A stretch of DNA of 64,000 nt from Cyrtodaria siliqua (lineage: Eukaryota > Mollusca > Bivalvia > Adapedonta > Hiatellidae), in NCBI GenBank assembly GCA_037043455.1, contig JAWPHD010003102.1, forward strand, positions 124,001 through 188,000. The letters are read 5' to 3'. A program made the translations under genes and the position numbers. The notes below the pieces were generated by a model, which saw only the letters and a program-made list of their open reading frames with translations, was not told the DNA's origin and made no database searches. Numbering within the stretch: the first letter of the stretch is position 1; each line of letters opens with the position of its first letter. This document shows positions 46,620-58,118 of this stretch, in pieces.

Positions 46620-47300
46620 ATACAATGTCGCATTGTCGCCTCGACAATACGATACGACATCGCGACATTGCGATACGACATCGCGACAATTATGTCGTGA
46701 TGTCTTATCGCAATGTCGCGATGTCGTATCGCGATGTCGCATTGTCGGGCACGACAACGCGACATTGTGTTGTATTGTCGTAATGTCGACCACGACAATG
46801 CGACATTCTTTCAATTGTACGGAAGCGTATTCGTGCCTCGTCTTGTTGGGTTATAGTGAATTTCTCCTTTTAAACTATCTCGAGTTGTTACGATATATGT
46901 CTATATATCGATATATTTGTGTCAACAAAACACGTTGTAATTCAATAAATGCAAAACAAATACGTTGAAATGGTTCTTTATTTTACAATAAATCGTTTTT
47001 AATGAACTTGACATTTTTTTCTTTTCAGTATATCGCGTTAAAACAAAACAAATAAAAATATATCAATATTAAATTTGCGCCGAAATGATTAGCCCCGGTC
47101 ATCCGGCCTGCTTCTGATTTCTTTGCTGCGCTTTGTTGTTCGTGTATTCTAGTCTCGGACAGCCAAACATGTATGATGTATATGATATCGGTTTTGGCAG
47201 ATTAGGCCGATTAAAGTACTCACTAGCGATTAGCCAACTGTATTCGCCCCTTTTTTTACGCAAATAAATGTCAACATTTGTATAACGTTAAGTTATTAAT
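46620..47300 (+). mobile_element. X-family copy headed by a palindromic TGTCG minisatellite
   Basis: 46620-46812 is made of 'aatgtcg', 'gatgtcg' and their complements, organised as interleaved inverted repeats. The X sequence proper starts at 'tgtacggaagcgt' (46816), with 'aataaatgcaaaacaaatac' and 'tcatccggcctgcttctgat', and continues to 'tattcgcccc' near 47240. It is non-coding. Confidence 0.75.
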
Positions 47301-47524
47301 AAAGCTGCATGATGATGGGGTGGGGGTAAAACATGTTTTCACTTTGAATAGGGTCCTAGGCATTCAAGCTAATATTCATGTAATTCAACCACAGACAGTC
47401 TTGGGTTGCAGGGGGCTTCACCAGGACTCTATAACAAATGGTAAACTGCCCATAGGAATCCCATCTCACTCCTGACTCTCACTGGACCTTGACAACTGAG
47501 CAGACGGTATCGTGCATTTTACTG
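47301..47524. other. unassigned segment
   Basis: Slightly higher GC sequence between two X/Y copies. An ORF crosses it but has no recognisable domain. Confidence 0.3.
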
Positions 47525-50500
47525 GCAAATATTGGTCTGGGCAGATACTACAAAAAAGAAGCGCCACTGTATTCGCCCGCTTTTCACGCACATAAAAGTC
47601 AACGTTTGCATAACATTACGTTGTAACTAAAGCTACATGAGGGTTGGGTTGTGTGGGGTGGTGGTAGCCGGAGGGGGTCTCATAAAAGGATAACAACAAA
47701 TTGAATGTGAATAATAACAGATAACAATAAACAGTTCACAGTAAATAAAATAACAATCCTAAATTTTACATTTCACGATAGGTGGTGGAGGTTTGTTTGT
47801 TTGTATGGGTTTTACGTCATTTTCAACACATGTAAGGTTATATCTGACGGTCGATTTAGATTTTTATGGAGGCAGACCATCCGTAAGAATCGACTCTTCC
47901 TCACGTACAAGTCGAGCCCCCAGTGGGATTCGAACCCACGGTGAGAGGAGAGAAGGTTTACAACGTAACGTCGGTAGTGGAGGGGGTGTGGGAGGGGGAC
48001 ACTATAAATACGTAACAGACAACATTAAATTAACCAATAACAGATAACAGTTAATATTATGTCAAAATTACAGAAAACAAAGTATAAATGTCGCTAATTA
48101 CAGCATAGCACAACAGTTTAGTTACACCTGTTGTCATCATGTGCTGCTTGTCACAAGTTAAAAGTAAGACATTTTAAATTTTAAAACTATTAATTAACAT
48201 GAAAATACGTCTATAGTACAAGTCTCGCCAAAATCTCCCCAACGTTAGTTGCCAGTTCAACCATCTATTTTCCCCCATGCCCTGGTGCTGTTTCCCCAGG
48301 ATGAATCCGTGTAGCATAGCGTAGCGAAGAATTTAAAAGCAGTCCGGGTGACCAAGGCTAGAGTAAAGTTTCTTTAAAAATGCTGACACCTCAAATCGAG
48401 GTCATACCGAAAAACGGGTATGATCGATTATTGGTCAAAGTTTTTAAATTCTGAAAGAGATGGTTACGTTTATTGTTTTCTTCTGGGTAGGTCTGGGTTG
48501 ATAAGACCAAATAAAAGGTCATGCACACGTTGACTTTTATTTGCGTTAAGAAATGGCGAATACAGTCGGATAATCGCTAGTGGGTACATTAATCGGCCTA
48601 TTCTGCCAAGACCGATATCTGCAAGTAAGACATATACATCATACATGTTTGGCTGTCCGAGACTAGAATACACGAACAACAAAGCGTAGCAAAGAAATCA
48701 GAAGCAGGCCGGATGACCGGGGCTAATCATTCCGGTGTAAATTTGATTTAAATAAAGCACGAATTTAACTCGATTTCTTTTACCATTTTTGAGATTTTAA
48801 ATCGACATATTTATATCACATTATCGACAAACTGCACATTACTTGAAATAAAAATCCCGAGTATATCAGATAAATATCTCGTGTAATACACATAATTCTC
48901 ATTACGTCGAATACTTTTATATTGATATATTTTTATTTGTGTTGTTTCAACGCGATATAAAGCAAAGAAAAAAATGTCAAGTTCAATAAAAACGATTTAT
49001 TGTAAAATAAAGAACCATTTCAACGTATTTGTTTTGCATTTATTGAATTACATCGTGTTTTGTCGACACAAATATATCGATATATAGACATATATCATAA
49101 CAACTCGAGATAGTTTAAAATGAGAAAGTCAATATAACCCAACAAGACGAGGCACGAATACGCTTCCGTACAATTGTCGTAATGTCGCCAACGACATCGC
49201 GACATTATGACCATTGTACGGAAGCGTATTCGTGCCTCGTCTTGTTGGGTTATATTGAAATTCTCCATTTAAAATAACTCGAGTTGTTATGGTATATATC
49301 TATAAATCGATATATGTATGTCGACAAAACACGACACAATTCAATAAATGCAAAACAAATACGTTGACAAGGTTCTTCATTCTACAATAAATCGATTTTA
49401 ATGAACTTGACATTTTTTCTTTTATTTATATCGCGTTGAAACAAAACAAATGAAAAATATATCAATATAAAGATACTCGGCGTAATGAGTAGTATCTGTA
49501 TTACACGAGATATTTATCTGATAAACACGAGATATTTATTTCAAGCTATGTTCTGTTTGTCGATTATGTCATATAAATATGTCGATTTAAAATCTAAAAA
49601 ATGATAAAACAATTCGAGTAACGTCATGTTTTAATTAAATAAAATTTCAACGGAATGATTAGCCCCGGTCATCCAGCATGCTTCTGATTTCTTTACTACG
49701 CTTTGTTACGTGTATTCTAGTCTCGGACAGACAAACCTGTATACTTGGCAGATTATTCAGATTAAAGTACCCACTAGCGATAAGCCGACTATATTCGCCA
49801 TTTTTTCACGCAAATAAAAGTCAATGTTTGCATGACTCGTATGTTGTAAATAAAGCTACATGAGTTTTCTAGGCCTAGAAAGCAGCCAAGCAAGTACTCA
49901 ATGACTTGTCAGAAAACAGAGTAACAAGACAATATCCAGTAAGGGCATACAAAAACACAATTGAAGACAAACAATAAACGTAACCTTCCGTTTCAGGATT
50001 TAAAAACTGACTTTGACCGATCATCGATCATACCTGTTTTTCGGTATGACCTCGTTTTGAAGTGTCAACATTTTTAAAGAAGCTTTACTGTAGCCTTGGT
50101 CAGCCGGCCTGCTTTTGCTTTCTTCGCTATGCTATGCTACACGGATTCAGCCAGGGGAAACAGCATAAAGGCTCGGAGGAAACTCGATGGTTGAACTTGC
50201 CACTAACGTTGGTGAGCTTTTGGCGAGTCTTTGAGAGATTGTTGTACAAAAGACATATTTGCATGTTAATTAAAAGTTTTAAAATTTAAAAATGTCTTTT
50301 GACTTATGAAAAGCAGCACGTGATGGTAACAAGACTGTGTAACCAAACTGTTGTGTTATGCTGTAATTTGCGAAATTTATACTTTTATTATTTTAAAATA
50401 ATATTGACAGTTATCTATTGGTTAATGTTGTCTGTTATTTATTTATCTTGTCCCAAACTCTCCCCCTCCACCACCTATCGTAAAATGTTTAATTTAGGAT

Positions 50501-50725
50501 TGTTATTTTATTTTATTTACTGTGAACTGTTTTGTGTATTGTTAATTCATTGTTATCTATTATCTAGTATCATCAAATTCAATTTGCTTTATCCTGTTAT
50601 GAGACCCTTACCCCATCCCCATCCCTACAACAAAACGTCAAGCAAACGTTGAGTTTTATGTGCGTGAAAAACGGGCGAATGCAGTTGGCGCTTTCTATTA
50701 TTCTACCCAGACCGATATTTGCCAA
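47525..50725. mobile_element. 3.2-kb foldback element (X and Y in inverted arms)
   Basis: Left arm 47525-49174 and right arm 49213-50725 are diverged reverse complements. Outer parts match family Y ('ggcaaatattggtctgggc', 'tcataccgaaaaacgggta', 'tcacaagttaaaagtaagac') and inner parts match family X. The 38-bp spacer is itself a hairpin of AATGTCG/CGACATT type. A SINE has inserted into the left arm only. No ORF of substance is present. Confidence 0.75.
47792..47972 (-). mobile_element. SINE, 5'-truncated copy
   Basis: Same family as 14233-14506, but the head ends after the B box (GTTCGAATCC on the minus strand) and the A-box part is missing. Near-identical flanks GGTGGTGGAGG (47781-47791) and GGTAGTGGAGG (47973-47983) look like a target duplication with one mismatch. 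Confidence 0.75.
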
Positions 50726-51182
50726 AAAAGTAAATATACTAAAGTGAAAAAGAAACGCAACTCGGGAATTTCCGCTATATAATTAAAACAAATGCAGAAT
50801 GGGCCTGAAACCTTCTCATCTGCAGAACTAGAGAGTTGCTTCAAATTATGTTGTAAAAACTCCATGTTTTGCTGGAGTGACGACCATTGTTTTCTGCCTT
50901 CACTCAAACAGCACCTAAAACATATACAGGGGTGATGATGATACATTCAACAAAGAAAATATCACCGACCATGCTACACATTCTAATCTTAACCTGAAAA
51001 ACATTTACACGGAATTGTATAATGACGACATTTCCTTTGATGAATACAAAGCATTACATCGTTTAATTTAGGGTAACTAATGGGCGTGGCTATACCGTAC
51101 TACAACTACCAGATAGAGGAATGTAGAGTACGGACGTCGCTCTGACGTCACTGTGTTACTAAGTACACAATGCTACAAAAAA
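50726..51182. other. no gene seen
   Basis: AT-rich with a weak ORF on the minus strand. No recognised domain. Confidence 0.4.
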
Positions 51183-51259
51183 GATAGAGTATGTCTCAGC
51201 GCGTTGGTTATTTAAACACCTCGATTAAATAAACCAACTCGCTGAGACCAGACTCTATC
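51183..51259. ncRNA. near-perfect 77-nt hairpin (pre-miRNA-like or MITE remnant)
   Basis: GATAGAGT pairs with ACTCTATC. After a small internal loop, GTCTCAGCG-c-GTTGGTT-ATTTAA pairs with TTAAAT-a-AACCAAC-t-CGCTGAGAC around a 9-nt loop. The stem is about 31 pairs with one mismatch and one bulge. The shape fits a microRNA precursor in either strand, but a short palindromic transposon remnant would look the same. Confidence 0.5.
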
Positions 51260-52330
51260 AATTGCATATTCTATCTTTACGTATTTGGATTTCGGCCATT
51301 TTGAAATGTGCTAAAATAGTAACAGAGGAGTGGGGTGAGATTGTGGTGGGCATTTATTATATTATAGAAGAGCTTAAACCTAAATCAAAAGTAAAATAAA
51401 ACATTTCTATGTAAATTCGGGTAAGCCATAATTAAAAACATATTGCTATATTTAAGCAATGTGCCGTAAATATTTAACATGGGGTCGGGGGACATTTAAT
51501 ATATTATAAAGGAGCCTAAATCGAAGCCAAAATAAAATAAAACAGTTAAGTGTGAATGTTCCTTGGGATAAGCCATAATTAAGAATATATTGCTGTCTTT
51601 AAGCAATTGATTGGCGGCCATCTTGAAAGGTGCTAAAAATTGCAACAGAATAATCTGTGACCTTGGGGACCGAATTGAAAATATGGACTTTTTCGTGAGG
51701 ATTGATGTAGGCAGTATGTACCATAATCACGGTTTAAGATCAACAACACAGAAATATTTACTCTTTTTTAAATAAGGGTTAATGTTATCTGTTAAGAAAA
51801 ATAGAAAATTCATTTGATAGTGCACCCCGCCTTCCCCTTCCCCACCCACCCTCTCCAAAATCAGGAACCACAGTTATGATGTAATAATAAACAAAACTAA
51901 CATCTAAGAAATATTTACATTTGCCGCACTCTCGCCCCTCCCCACACTCCCCACCCTCACCAGCCCCAGAAAAAAATGGATGAGGATTGGTTATTTTTGA
52001 GGAAAAAAAACACCAAATCAAAATAAAACATTTGAGAGTGCACACTCATCCCACCCCCTCCCACCACTCACCAACCCCTTACCTCCATGCGAGGCGAGCC
52101 CATAACCCTGTATGGTTTGAGCAATGAATAAGAAGTGTAAACATATATTTTCAGTATATTTAACAATATATTGGATGTCTATAGAGCACCTTAACGTCCC
52201 CCGACCACAACCCTCTTGATGATGGATGGGTGGGGAGTTGGAACTTAGGTGGGCATTATGCACCATAGTTATAGGTGTAAGAATCAATAAACAAAACAAT
52301 GTAGAAACAAAAAAAAAGAGTAAATAACCG
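51260..52330. repeat. diverged repeats and C-rich tracts
   Basis: Near 51424 and 51573 'gccataattaa.aa.atattgct...aagcaat' recurs about 149 bp apart, with 'ggccatcttgaaaggtgctaaaa'-like segments. From 51825 to 52085 the plus strand has three C-rich blocks, each near 'gagtgcac'- or 'gccgcactc'-like sequence. The minus strand is correspondingly G-rich. Confidence 0.5.
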
Positions 52331-53760
52331 GGTTTCGGGGTGGGGGCATACCCCAGTATGAATTAAATAAGAATAAGAAGAGTATATCATATGGTTAGTA
52401 ACAAAGATTGGATGTTTACTTAAACCAAAATTATTAAACATTTCTTAGGCTATGTTAAGCCCGTAGGGAGCCCGTGATTCATTTGCACCTAAATTAAGTA
52501 TGCACCCATCTAGATAATGATATAAGGAATCCCAGCCCAACATTTGGTTTAGCTAACGCAAATGGTTTAAATGCTATATATATATACAACAATTTACACG
52601 CAAACCTTGATCTGATTATGGCCCATCACAATTTTGGTTCCATGGAAGCCCAGAATATATAGCTGACACAGTTACTATTACATAGATGTTACTCTACAAT
52701 TGATCAAATTTGTTGATATGTATAAGTAAACATGGTACGTTGACTTATTACTATTACTAAATGTAGTTGATGGATCATATGTAGATTCTGCATATTCTGC
52801 TTTATATACTTATTTGGGTAATCCTTTAACAACGCTAAAACATTACACAAATATAATAAATCAGTTAAGATTTCTAGATAGGATCTACCAACATAGCTGT
52901 TACTTTGTAATTGTTACAATTTGTCGATATGTCTACATAAACATGGTACTATTAACTGCTTTATTAATGTATTACATTACTATTATATGTATCTTTGATA
53001 TTTTGAAACCACTATAAAATCTATGACCAATAAAATATCTAAAAATAAAACAATATTAAAAAAAATAAAATAATAATAATAATGTGACCGATCCTCTAGA
53101 TAATACTATAAAGAAACCCATGCCCAAATTTGGTGGAGCTAGGACAAGAAATGCTAGTGATATAGATCTGTCAACACATCAGATCTTGCTGCGTGTGAAA
53201 ATGTCATTATTACATGTATAGCAATCCTTCTAAAATGAATCGAGGTTTTAAATTATTAATGCAAATACCTTGATTAAAACAGCAAGTAGAAAATCTTCGC
53301 AATTGCTTTTTTTAGCAAGTGACTAAAATATTAAATTTGACCCCTGTAGACATCAATGATTTCGAAAACAATTATTATAGAATTTGCCATCTCAGATGGT
53401 ACCGACCAACCTCATGGCTCATGGACTAAAACAGTTAAACTTTCAAATAGCATTTAAAAAAGAATCTGCCATAAATGCAAGAAGAAAAAAAGTAGAAAAA
53501 AAGGAGAATTTTCCTACCTACCTATGTTCGTGGTTTAAATATATATGTAAGACGTAAACATATCCATTAGTACGAACGCCGCTCCTGACCGAAGACATAA
53601 GACCCGCCTTCTTTGTGACGTCATAATTTATTCATCCCAAAACCCGCGCCATTGTTCAGTTATACGTTCACTGTTTAGCGTGTTAAATTAGAGTAAATTA
53701 TTAGCCGGAATAATTGCATTATCTTAAATTGTTCATGCTTCTGATGGAGCGGGTCGTTGG
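52331..53760. other. no gene; diverged repeat at 52500-53160
   Basis: 'ctagataatgatataaggaatcccagccca' near 52509 and 'ctagataatactataaagaaacccatgccca' near 53096 are copies. Other short segments between them repeat as well. The remainder is AT-rich without exons. Confidence 0.4.
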
Positions 53761-53819
53761 AATAGTATGAGGCGCCATACGTGAATATATGTTGTAAGAT
53801 AAATATATACGTTGTGTGT

Positions 53820-54295
53820 AATATATATATATGTATATATTGAATACAAATATATATATATGATACAGACAAATATATATGTTACTCTTAAAAATATATA
53901 TTGTGTCCCTAAAATATATATTGTAGAGGCAAATATATATGTTACTCCGAAAAATATATCTTATTAACATAAAATATATATTTTAGAAGCAAATATATAT
54001 GTTACTCCGGAAAAAAAATGGTTGTCCCAAAACATAATATATTCATGTAAACTTTATTATGACAAATAAACAAATATATATGTTACTCCGAAAATTATAT
54101 TCTAAACATATTGTCTCTCTAAATATATAATTAAAGATATGAATGTGTATATAATTTCGAAAAATATATATTCTCTCTAAACAAAATATATTGCAGACAC
54201 AAATATATTCTATCTCAAATAAAATATATTGCTGACACAAATATTGATGCATTATCGATAAAGAAGCATTTGTTTTGAAAATATATACGTTAGCC
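53820..54295. repeat. AT-rich minisatellite with TTACTC spacers
   Basis: 'caaatatatatgttactc' recurs near 53870, 53930, 53990 and 54069, with 'aaaatatata' blocks between. The unit length is irregular, about 50-75 bp. Tyr/Ile-rich minus-strand ORFs follow from the repeat. Confidence 0.8.
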
Positions 54296-54540
54296 CGAAG
54301 CATTCAGCGTGAAGAAAAAGCACACGTTCTCTTAGCCGTCAATTAAATTAAGACAGACAGTACCCACTACACGGAAAATAAAAACATTCGCGTCATAAGA
54401 CTTGTATGGAATTGTTTGCAGCCATTAGTAGACTGTGTATGCAGATTGTGTATATGTTTGTATTTTTACTGAGGTTGAATCTGTGATTTTGAAACTGAAT
54501 AGCAATCACTAAGTTTGCTTTATTGTTTGTAAAGCTCTAA

Positions 54541-54686
54541 ACGTAACACTTCCGCTAAAGGTAATAACCTCCGCTAAAGGTAACACTCAGCTCTTCCGCT
54601 AAAGGTAACAACGCTAACGGTAAAGGTAACAACTTTTCATATTAACGCTAAAGGTAACAACTCTCTACGCTAAAGGTAACAACATT
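54541..54686. repeat. short minisatellite 'CGCTAAAGGTAACAAC'
   Basis: About six copies of the core lie at irregular 16-35-bp spacing. Confidence 0.85.
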
Positions 54687-54829
54687 TTTCAAAATCTACA
54701 GTTGCAATGGAAATTGAGTAAACATGTTTTTGCTAGTTACTGTGTTACCTGATTCATTTTTTTAGCTGTGCACGTACACTTTGGTCAATGTAAACTGTAA
54801 TGGAGTGACGTCAGAAGAGATCGATTATT

Positions 54830-55028
54830 GATTGTCATTGATTTGTGTTCTTTATTATATAAAACCAAAACAGATAAGTAGTTATAAACTTAGCATACTC
54901 GAAAAAAAAAGGTTATTTAAAGAATAGTGGGGTAGATTGTCATTGATTTGTGTTCTTTATTATATAAAACCAAAACAGATAAGTAGTTACAAACGTACCA
55001 TAATCGAACAAAATAGTTTATTTAAAGA
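54830..55028. repeat. tandem duplication, 105-bp period
   Basis: 'gattgtcattgatttgtgtt' through 'ttatttaaagaat' is present twice, starting at 54830 and 54935, with a handful of differences. Confidence 0.9.
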
Positions 55029-55029
55029 A

Positions 55030-55067
55030 TGGGGGGGGGGGGGGAGGGGGCGTGGGGGGGGGGGGAA
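55030..55067 (+). repeat. G-run
   Basis: Runs of 13, 5 and 13 G are separated by 'a' and 'cgt'. The tract is able to form a G-quadruplex and prone to length change or sequencing error. Confidence 0.9.
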
Positions 55068-55236
55068 ACAGCTGACAGGCAAACACATAAAACACGCTTT
55101 GCATTTGAATTCCGCATATCCCATTCCCCCATATGCGCCCTTCTGAATAATTCTGGATAATGTAATAATATTTTTATCGACCGATAATGTAAAACTTTTC
55201 GGAGAAAGGGTTAAACAAGGTGACCAAAGGTGAACA

Positions 55237-55452
55237 ATGGAGCCTAATGCAGAATCTGCTATAGATAATTTTCACATTTGCTATCCTGGACAACTCCAGA
55301 GCACTTCCGAAATCAAAGCGCATTCGGCGCGCAAACATCTCACAAAATCAACTAATTTCCTTTTCACGTCGACTGTCTTTTCAGAGGTTTTTGCTAAAGG
55401 TTTCGGACAAATTGCGATAGTGCATATAATGTTCCTTCGGGAAAATCGCTAA
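55237..55452 (+). CDS. small unrecognised ORF (71 aa)
   Basis: It opens at an ATG in 'aacaatgga' context with MEPNAESAIDNFHICYPG and ends after FLRENR. Base composition is more balanced than its AT-rich surroundings. It has no recognised domain and no evident splice sites, and it could be chance. Confidence 0.2.
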   Translation: MEPNAESAIDNFHICYPGQLQSTSEIKAHSARKHLTKSTNFLFTSTVFSEVFAKGFGQIAIVHIMFLRENR

Positions 55453-56081
55453 CATTGCGATAGGTGCATTATTCTTAATTTTCAGAACGCCTGGAAATCA
55501 CGTGCAGGCTACAAACCTGCGGGCAGGTGACGTCGACAACAGAATCAAAGACCATTCGCAACATCTCTCGCTCACTTCTTTGAAGCATCTAGGTTTCCAT
55601 ATCGGCTCTACTTAGATTCCCGCCAAAAGTTTGCAAGATCAAAGTTATCATCAAAGTTTTGCAATGCCATTTAGCCGATTGCTCCAGCAATAGTTTATTT
55701 AAATGAAAGCAGTGATAAAATCTTCATATGTATTGTAAATAACAAACACGCAACGTAAACCATTCATCAAAACGTGTTGCTAACGGACATATTGTGTATA
55801 TAGCAACAGTGAATTATTTTCTGTCCCGTTGCCTTCCGGCTAGCAAAATGTCAAGATTGTTAACACACCGATCCGTCGAAATACACACGAGGCATGATCC
55901 CGAATAATGAAGGGATTGACCGATATTCACGAATGAATTAAAAAAAGACCAGAATGAATGAAAACACAAACATATTAAGAGAGGAAGAGTTTTTGCTGAG
56001 TAGTTCACCGCCTACAACGGGCACCACGTGGAGTGCATTGGCAAGTGTTGACTATATATTGGGGATTTACAGCTAGAGCTG
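55453..56081. other. no gene seen
   Basis: Mixed composition. No supported exon or repeat. Confidence 0.35.
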
Positions 56082-56215
56082 GATACCTGACCATGATGGG
56101 AGCCTAGTTTATCCGTATCTCGAGAAAAAAGGATTTTCCGGAACTAACTAACTAGAAAACTCTTGTTATCGAGATTTTGCCTGGCTAAGTTCCCACCATG
56201 GCCAGGTAGGGACAC
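56082..56215. mobile_element. small TIR element
   Basis: 'tacctgaccatgatggga' at the left and 'ttcccaccatggccaggta' at the right are inverted repeats with a few mismatches, with 'atctcgaga' and 'atcgagat' mirrored further in. At about 134 bp it is MITE-like. Confidence 0.5.
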
Positions 56216-56585
56216 ACCAGCAGTAAATACCCGGTGACATCAAAATTTGGAGCATCTTCCATGTCAAAAAAGCAGAAACATGTTCGGCAATTTCAGTGAC
56301 CTCCTGAAATTGGTAAAAGTGGTTTCGTGCATTTATAAAATAACCATCCAGTGGATCCGAATGAGAGATGACAAAGAGAATATTAACGTAGAATTCCCTT
56401 CGAAATCATGCCAAAAAAAATTATGATCAACAACTTCAAAGAAGCGAGAAATAGATAATTTCTCATGAAGATGAGAAACCAACGAAAAGTAGGTTGTATT
56501 TTTTAGCTTCAAAATAATGAAATTATCGACTTCACACGATCAGAAAATTTGAAAAAGTGACAAGTGGTCTTAAAACACGGGGACA

Positions 56586-56834
56586 ATGATGCCTGGGGAG
56601 AAGCCCGATGAGGAAGGCATTCATAGGCCAAACGATTGGGATGAATCGTTGACACCTCTGGGTACCTGCGACTCTGGAGACCTTCGAATTTGGTGGCCAA
56701 CACCAAAACTGGGATTACTGGCTCGAAGACCACCGAAGACCCCGCCTTTGGGGCCCGTTGCTGGCTGTCGAGCAAACACAAGTTTTGGGGTTCTGAAAAC
56801 TGTCGCCGACACCCCGCCCCCTCCTAAGCTGTAA
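56586..56834 (+). CDS. GC-richer unrecognised ORF (82 aa)
   Basis: It opens MMPGEKPDEEGIHRPNDWDE and ends PPPPKL at 'ctgtaa'. It is clearly richer in G and C than its neighbours, and both strands are open. 'aagctgtaagt' at its end could also be a splice donor. The protein is Pro/Arg-rich without a recognised domain. It may be an exon or a piece of a mobile element. Confidence 0.25.
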   Translation: MMPGEKPDEEGIHRPNDWDESLTPLGTCDSGDLRIWWPTPKLGLLARRPPKTPPLGPVAGCRANTSFGVLKTVADTPPPPKL

Positions 56835-57339
56835 GTTTGTACGCCTCTAGTCTTGGACGCCAACGCACAGGCGGCCATACAGATGATATATGAATTTGTA
56901 TTCCTAATTTGAATTTATACGATTATTTAAGGATACGTGCTGCTGATTTGCATTGTAATATGACAGGTGATATCGACGGTCTAGAATTATAAGCTCGTAA
57001 GTGTTACTTACGACCTTACATGACCGTAGCAAAAAATACACAGTACACGATTGCGCAACTTTCAGTTTGGTACCCGTTCTCATATCAGTTGGCTTGAGGA
57101 GGGATTTATGCATCTATTTTTTTGTCGTAAGTGAAAGCAGATATGCTATATTTTGCAAAAAGGTCGTAACTACAAGGCTATAATCATACAGGTTGTATGT
57201 GGTAGATACGACCTTAATATTTATAAAAAGTTAAGTCATAACTGGTAGATACGACCTTATTATTCTTAAGCTTGCATATATATATATCACTTACGACCTT
57301 CTTTTCCACTTCTATGAAATAAAATAATATGTACACGTG
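56835..57339. other. segment with repeated ACGACCTTA motif
   Basis: TACGACCTT(A) occurs near 57008, 57207, 57253 and 57291, and its complement near 57163. 'atatgaatttgtattcctaa' near 56886 is repeated near 60530. No gene is seen. Confidence 0.4.
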
Positions 57340-58118
57340 TATATGAGTGTATGTGGACATCGGGACATAGTATGTATGCAAAGATGGTACGGGGCATAAT
57401 ATGTAAAGATATAGAATATAGATATAAAAATCGAAAAAATGTAAGATATAGAAGGTACGGGGACATATAAATGGTACGGAGGAATATTGTGCATTAAAAT
57501 AAATATAGACTATGTAGATATAATATGTAAATATATAGAAGGTATGGTGACTTAATATGAAGGATATAGAGAGTACGCAGGCATATTACAAAAGCATTTA
57601 GAGAGTACGGGGACATATTATGTAAGTCATGGGGTTATACTATATAAGTATATAAACAGTACGGGGACATATTATGTAAGTCATGGGGTTATACTATACA
57701 AGTATATAAACAGTACGGGGACATAACAGTACGTGGACATATTATGTAAGTCATGGGGTTATACTATATAAGTATATAAACAGTACGGGGACATATTATG
57801 TAAGGATATAGAGGGTATGGGGCATATTATGCAAGGATGTATAGAGCATGGGGATATAGTAATTATGTGAGTATATTATATAGAGAGTATGCGGACATAT
57901 TATATAAGGATATATAGAGTATGTTGATATGATATTTAGGGATATATAGGGTATGGGGATAACATATATTATAATAAGTATATAGAGAGTGTGTTGACAT
58001 ATTATATGTGGATATAATATTATGTAAATATATAGAGAGTTCGTAAAATATTATACAGGATATATAGTTTATGGGCATATAATATGCAAGTATACTGAGG
58101 GTATGCATAATATGTAAT
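57340..58118. repeat. irregular minisatellite 'gtacggggacatattatgtaag'
   Basis: Units of about 30-55 bp are built from 'gtacggggacatattatg' and 'aagtatata' parts. Three nearly identical 54-bp units lie at 57604, 57658 and 57728. ORFs here are repeat artefacts. Confidence 0.8.

Noticed and set aside
46526..46968. ORFs rich in R, H, D, S and T on both strands
   Set aside because: Translations of the TGTCG palindromic minisatellite.
48470..48682. 70-residue ORF with a near match at 49678-49863
   Set aside because: The match is the inverted X repeat. Conservation reflects repeat copies and not a protein.
57312..58108. Tyr/Ile/His-rich minus-strand ORFs
   Set aside because: Translations of the irregular 'gtacggggacatattatg' minisatellite.
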